From contig JAHIQV010000348.1 of the NCBI GenBank assembly GCA_018903185.1, forward strand, positions 1-8,025: 8,025 nucleotides of DNA. Reading direction: 5' to 3'. The first letter of the stretch is position 1. Each line of letters opens with the position of its first letter. A program made the position numbers and the translations under genes. Source of the DNA: Gammaproteobacteria bacterium (GTDB lineage Bacteria > Pseudomonadota > Gammaproteobacteria > Burkholderiales > Burkholderiaceae_C). Shown here in pieces: positions 4,867-8,025 of the stretch. The notes below the pieces were generated by a model. That model was not told the origin of the DNA and searched no databases. It saw nothing but the letters and a program-made list of their open reading frames with translations.

Positions 4867-6948
4867 ATGAGCGCCAGCAACCCACAGACCCGCCTGACTT
4901 TTCTGGACCGAGACCACAGCATCCTGGCTTTCAACGAGCGGGTGATGGACTGGGCACGCCGGACCGATGTGCCCCTGCTGGAACGCCTTCGCTATCTGAG
5001 CATCGTCTCCAGCAACCTCGACGAATTTTTCGAGGTGCGCATGGCGCCCCAGCTCAACGCGCACAAGACCCATGAGCAGCGCGGGCTGTACACCGTTGAA
5101 ACCTACGAGCAGTTGTCTGCCAAGGTGCACGCCCTCGTGGCGCAGCAGTACGCCATCTACAACGACGAGCTGCTGCCCCTGCTGGAGAAGAAGGGCATCA
5201 AGCTGGTGGCCCACGGCGAGCGCAACCCGCGCCAGCGCCGCTGGGTCAAGGAGTTCTTCCAGCGTGAAGTGCAGCCCCTGCTGTTGCCCGTGGGCCTGGA
5301 CCCGGCTCACCCGTTTCCCCAGGTGGCGAACAAGTCACTCAACTTCATCGTTCGGCTCACCGGCAAGGACGCCTTTGGCCGCGAAAACGAGATCGCCATC
5401 GTCAAGGTGCCGCGCATCCTGCCACGGTTTTTCCGCATGCCGCCGGTCAAGGGCTCGAAGCAGAGCCACTTTGTCTCCATTTCCAGCCTGATCCGCTCGC
5501 ACCTGGCCGACCTGTTCCCAGGCCGGCAGGTGACCGAGTTTTCGCAGTTCCGCGTCACGCGCCACTCCGACCTCGCGGTGGACGAGGAAGAGGTGAAAAA
5601 CCTGCGCACCGCGCTGCGCAAAGGCCTGCAGCAACGTCACTATGGTGAAGCGCTGCGCCTGGAAATATCGGCCGGCTGCTCCGAATACCTCGCCAGTTTT
5701 CTGCTGGCGCAGTTCGCCTTGCCGCAGGAGGCGCTGTTCCGGGTGCCCGGCCCGGTGAATCTCGTCCGCCTGAACCAGCTGATCGACCAGGTTGACGCGC
5801 CTGCGCTGCGCTTTGAACGCTACAACGCCGGCTGGCCGGCGCAACTGGTGCCGGGCCAGTCGTACTTTGAGCAGCTGCAACAGGGCGATGTGCTGATCCA
5901 CCAGCCCTACGAGAGTTTTGATGCGGTGCTCGCCTTCCTGCGCGAAGCGGTTGAAGATCCGGACGTGCTGGCGATCAAGCAGACCATCTACCGCACGGGC
6001 GCCAAGTCCGAGTTGATGAACCTGCTGCGCGAGGCGGTGCGCCGGGGCAAGGAAGTCACCGCGGTGGTGGAGCTCAAGGCGCGCTTCGACGAAGAGGCCA
6101 ACATCAACTACGCCGAACGCCTCGAATCCGTGGGCGCGCAGGTGGTGTACGGCGTGGTGGGCCTGAAGACCCACGCCAAGATGATGCTCATCACGCGGCG
6201 GGAAGACGGCCGGCTCAAGCGCTACGCCCACCTCTCCACCGGCAACTACAACCCCGGCACCGCCAGGCTCTACACCGACCTGAGCTACCTCACCGCCGAC
6301 GACGCGCTCACCGCCGATCTGGAGCAGGTCTTCCTGCACCTGGCCAGCCAGAACCGGCTGCCCAGGCTGAACAAGGTGCTGATCGCCCCGTTCCACCTGC
6401 ACAAGTCGATGATCGACAAGGTGGAGGCTGTGGGCGCGGCCGCCAAGGCCGGCAAAGAAGCCCGCATCATCCTGAAGATGAACGCGCTGACCGACGAGCC
6501 GCTGGCCCGGGCGCTGGCGCAGGCCTCGCAACTGGGCGCCAGGATCGACCTCATCGTGCGCGGCGCCTGCATCCTGCCCGCACAGGTGCCGGGCGTGACC
6601 GACAACGTGCGGGTTCGTTCGGTGATTGGCCGGCTGCTGGAGCATTCGCGGGTGTTCTATTTCCGCACCGACGGGGTCGAAGAACTCTGGCTGTCCAGCG
6701 CAGACTGGATGAACCGCAACATGCTGAGGCGGGTGGAGCTGGCCTGGCCCGTGACCGACAGCGCACTGCGCCACCGCGTCATGGACGAGTGCCTCTCGGC
6801 CTGCCTGCACGACACCAAAGACGCCTGGCTGCTGCAGCCGGATGGTCGTTACATTCCTGCCATTGCACTCACCGGGGCCAAAGGCCGTGCTGCGGTGCCA
6901 CTGTCAGCGCAGACCAGCCTGATGACGCGCTACGGCAGCAAGGGTTGA
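4867..6948 (+). CDS. ppk1: Polyphosphate kinase PPK1
   Basis: A 693-aa enzyme of normal PPK1 length that reversibly polymerises the gamma-phosphate of ATP into inorganic polyphosphate. It opens with LTFLDRDHSILAFNERVMDWA (10-30), typical of the N domain. Catalytic motifs are intact: GLKTHAKMM with His436 (equivalent to E. coli His435, the phosphorylated residue), HLSTGNYN (455-462), LEHSRVFYF with His593 (equivalent to E. coli His592) and ELWLSSADWMNRN (606-618). The frame is open back to an ATG at 4747, but that start lies upstream of the proposed -10 and would add 40 residues not expected in the family, so I chose 4867. No strong Shine-Dalgarno sequence precedes it. sixA follows after 21 bases. 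No exopolyphosphatase gene (ppx) is in the window. Confidence 0.95.
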   Translation: MSASNPQTRLTFLDRDHSILAFNERVMDWARRTDVPLLERLRYLSIVSSNLDEFFEVRMAPQLNAHKTHEQRGLYTVETYEQLSAKVHALVAQQYAIYNDELLPLLEKKGIKLVAHGERNPRQRRWVKEFFQREVQPLLLPVGLDPAHPFPQVANKSLNFIVRLTGKDAFGRENEIAIVKVPRILPRFFRMPPVKGSKQSHFVSISSLIRSHLADLFPGRQVTEFSQFRVTRHSDLAVDEEEVKNLRTALRKGLQQRHYGEALRLEISAGCSEYLASFLLAQFALPQEALFRVPGPVNLVRLNQLIDQVDAPALRFERYNAGWPAQLVPGQSYFEQLQQGDVLIHQPYESFDAVLAFLREAVEDPDVLAIKQTIYRTGAKSELMNLLREAVRRGKEVTAVVELKARFDEEANINYAERLESVGAQVVYGVVGLKTHAKMMLITRREDGRLKRYAHLSTGNYNPGTARLYTDLSYLTADDALTADLEQVFLHLASQNRLPRLNKVLIAPFHLHKSMIDKVEAVGAAAKAGKEARIILKMNALTDEPLARALAQASQLGARIDLIVRGACILPAQVPGVTDNVRVRSVIGRLLEHSRVFYFRTDGVEELWLSSADWMNRNMLRRVELAWPVTDSALRHRVMDECLSACLHDTKDAWLLQPDGRYIPAIALTGAKGRAAVPLSAQTSLMTRYGSKG

Positions 6949-6954
6949 AAGCAC

Positions 6955-6960
6955 AGGAGG
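6955..6960 (+). promoter_or_regulatory. Ribosome-binding site of sixA
   Basis: AGGAGG lies nine bases before the ATG at 6970, in the short gap after the ppk1 stop. It is the strongest Shine-Dalgarno match in the window and fixes the sixA start. Confidence 0.75.
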
Positions 6961-6969
6961 GCACAAGGC

Positions 6970-7452
6970 ATGGATCTGATTCTCTGGCGACATGCTGAAG
7001 CCCACGAACACCCGGATCTGGTCCATGGCCAGCAGGGAGACAAACTCGATCTCGCTCGCCGCCTGACCCCCAGGGGCGACAAGCAGGCCGCGCGCATGGC
7101 CGCCTGGCTTGACCGCCAGCTGCCCGACGGTGCCCGTATCTACTCCAGCCCCGCGGTGCGCGCGGAACAGACCGCGCTTGCGCTGGGGCGCAAGCTCAAA
7201 CTGCGCAGTGAACTGGCTCCGGACGGCGATCCGCTTGCTTTGCTGGAACTGGTGCAGTGGCCCAGCGGCAAATCGCCGGTGGTGGTGGTGGGTCATCAAC
7301 CCATGCTGGGCAGCGTGATCGCGCGCCTGCTCGGTTTGCCGGAAGAGTACTGCCCGATGAAAAAAGGGGCGATCTGGTGGCTGCACCACCGCGAGCGCCA
7401 TGGGACCCTCCAGACGGTCCTGGTCACGGTCCAGACGCCCGAGCTGATCTGA
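6970..7452 (+). CDS. sixA: SixA-like phosphohistidine phosphatase (histidine phosphatase family)
   Basis: A 160-aa single-domain histidine phosphatase of SixA size. The catalytic RHA motif is LWRHAEA (5-11, His8 as nucleophile), YSSPAVRAEQT (58-68) supplies the conserved Arg64, and VVGHQPMLG (107-114) gives the second catalytic His109. SixA of E. coli dephosphorylates phosphohistidine on ArcB and on the nitrogen phosphotransferase protein NPr. The substrate here is not predictable from sequence. It lies 21 bases after ppk1 on the same strand, so co-transcription is likely. A link to PPK1, which itself uses a phosphohistidine intermediate, is suggestive but unproven. Confidence 0.85.
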   Translation: MDLILWRHAEAHEHPDLVHGQQGDKLDLARRLTPRGDKQAARMAAWLDRQLPDGARIYSSPAVRAEQTALALGRKLKLRSELAPDGDPLALLELVQWPSGKSPVVVVGHQPMLGSVIARLLGLPEEYCPMKKGAIWWLHHRERHGTLQTVLVTVQTPELI

Positions 7453-7456
7453 ACAC

Positions 7457-7476
7457 TGCGCCTCGACCGAGGCGCA
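7457..7476. terminator. Hairpin between convergent sixA and H1-like gene
   Basis: TGCGCCTC (7457-7464), loop GACC, GAGGCGCA (7469-7476): a perfect eight-base-pair stem four bases after the sixA stop and six bases past the end of the opposing gene. No T run follows on either strand, so it is not a classical intrinsic terminator. Its place in a 30-base convergent gap suggests it stops transcription or protects 3' ends in both directions. Confidence 0.45.
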
Positions 7477-7482
7477 GGCGCA

Positions 7483-8025
7483 TCAGGCGGCGGGAGCGCT
7501 GGCCGGCTTGGCCGCAACGGCAGCAGATGGCTGGGCCGGCGAGGCCGTGTTGACCACAGCAGCTGCCTTCGATTTTTGAACCGGGGCCTTGACCGCTGGC
7601 TTGCGCGCGGGCGGTGTTGTGGCCTTTTTCGCAGTGGCCTGTTTCGCAGTGGCTTTTTTCGCCGTGGCTTTTTTCACAACCGTTTTGGGCGCAGCCGCTG
7701 CAACCGGTGGGCTCTTCGCTGCAGGCTTGGCCATGGGTTTCACCGCGGATTTCGTGGCTGCTTTCACCGGTGCTTTGGCGACCGGTCTGGCTTTGACCAA
7801 GGCTTTCACCGGCACGTCAGCCGCCTTGGGCAATGGCGCTTCGGCGCTGGGGCGGCCGGTCTTCAGGGTGGGGACGGCGGCAATGGCGGTCTTGTAGGCC
7901 GCATCGCTCATGCCTTTGAGCACCATCAGGCCAGCGCGCAGGAGTTCGCTCTTCTTGACGCTGGTGCCCATGGCAATGGCACGGGTCTTGAGCGCGTCGA
8001 TGGTGAGGTATTCGGCTTTGGGGAT
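7483..8025 (-). CDS. Histone-H1-like Ala/Lys/Pro-rich DNA-binding protein (N-terminus cut by window edge)
   Basis: The frame is open to the window edge, so the protein starts beyond 8025; 180 codons are visible. The first ~59 visible residues form a compact segment, including AEYLTIDALKTRAIAMG, KKSELLRAGLMVL and AVPTLKTGRP. This recalls a Burkholderiales protein family with a small N-terminal domain that I cannot name with certainty. The rest is a basic low-complexity tail with PVKA, PAAK and AKKAT units, like histone-H1-like bacterial proteins (AlgP, BpH1, PhaM tails). Such tails bind DNA or polyanions without sequence specificity. It is convergent with ppk1-sixA, and AlgP has been reported to act on polyphosphate granules in Pseudomonas. 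The internal ATG at 7971 is unlikely to be the start, since conserved-looking sequence continues upstream of it. Confidence 0.7.
   Translation of the reverse strand: MPKAEYLTIDALKTRAIAMGTSVKKSELLRAGLMVLKGMSDAAYKTAIAAVPTLKTGRPSAEAPLPKAADVPVKALVKARPVAKAPVKAATKSAVKPMAKPAAKSPPVAAAAPKTVVKKATAKKATAKQATAKKATTPPARKPAVKAPVQKSKAAAVVNTASPAQPSAAVAAKPASAPAA
7619..7678 (-). repeat. Four 15-bp tandem repeats coding AKKAT-type units
   Basis: Four consecutive 15-bp units start at 7619, 7634, 7649 and 7664, each beginning GTGGC on the plus strand. They differ by a few bases and encode five-residue blocks of the AKKAT/AKQAT type within the basic tail. Arrays of this kind in H1-like genes are known to vary in copy number between strains. 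Confidence 0.8.

Noticed and set aside
5335..6810. 491-codon minus-strand open frame inside ppk1
   Set aside because: Antisense shadow of a highly conserved kinase, with no family features of its own.
7619..7678. CRISPR-like array
   Set aside because: Units are 15 bp, adjacent with no spacers, and in frame with the coding sequence; this is a coding tandem repeat.
7589..7897. Plus-strand open frame rich in Ala, Phe and Val, resembling a membrane protein
   Set aside because: It is the reverse complement of the Lys/Ala repeat tail; Lys codons read backwards give Phe.

Overview
The window looks like a chromosomal segment of a GC-rich betaproteobacterium, most likely Burkholderiales and possibly Comamonadaceae. 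This is inferred from codon use, from the styles of the OlsB-, PPK1- and SixA-like proteins, and from the Ala/Lys/Pro-rich histone-H1-like protein at the right edge. It was not confirmed by any search. I saw no insertion sequence, integrase, tRNA, rRNA or CRISPR array.

Left arm (1-1711, minus strand): a compact arsenic-type operon read right to left. It runs arsR (1358-1711), a 436-aa ATP-grasp-like protein of unknown substrate (51-1361), and the first 12 codons of an ArsI/CadI-like vicinal-oxygen-chelate protein (1-38). The genes are tightly coupled: arsR and the ATP-grasp gene overlap by ATGA, and the next start follows after 12 bases. A perfect inverted repeat, TTTCAA-N6-TTGAAA, lies at the arsR start, which has no Shine-Dalgarno sequence and looks leaderless.

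Middle (1776-7452, plus strand): five co-directional genes that together read as a phosphate-limitation locus. They are an OlsB-like ornithine N-acyltransferase, a calcineurin-like phosphoesterase that fits PlcP (phospholipase C) at least as well as LpxH, a GT4 glycosyltransferase in the place of Agt, polyphosphate kinase PPK1, and a SixA-like phosphohistidine phosphatase. PlcP would strip phosphate head groups from phospholipids to give diacylglycerol. Agt would glycosylate that diacylglycerol, OlsB would start phosphorus-free ornithine lipids, and PPK1 would bank phosphate as polyphosphate. Arrays of CTGTCAT-like half-sites with an 11-bp period (candidate PhoB boxes) occur in front of olsB and, inside the 3' end of agt, in front of ppk1. 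Each has a -10-like hexamer 10 bp downstream of a half-site.

Right edge (7483-8025, minus strand): a protein with a conserved N-terminal segment and a low-complexity Ala/Lys/Pro tail, convergent with sixA and cut by the window end. Its tail resembles histone-H1-like bacterial proteins. A related type (AlgP of Pseudomonas) has been linked to polyphosphate granules, so its position beside ppk1 may be meaningful.

The arsenic operon and the phosphate locus are divergent and share a 187-bp control region (1712-1898). This is notable because arsenate is a phosphate analogue.
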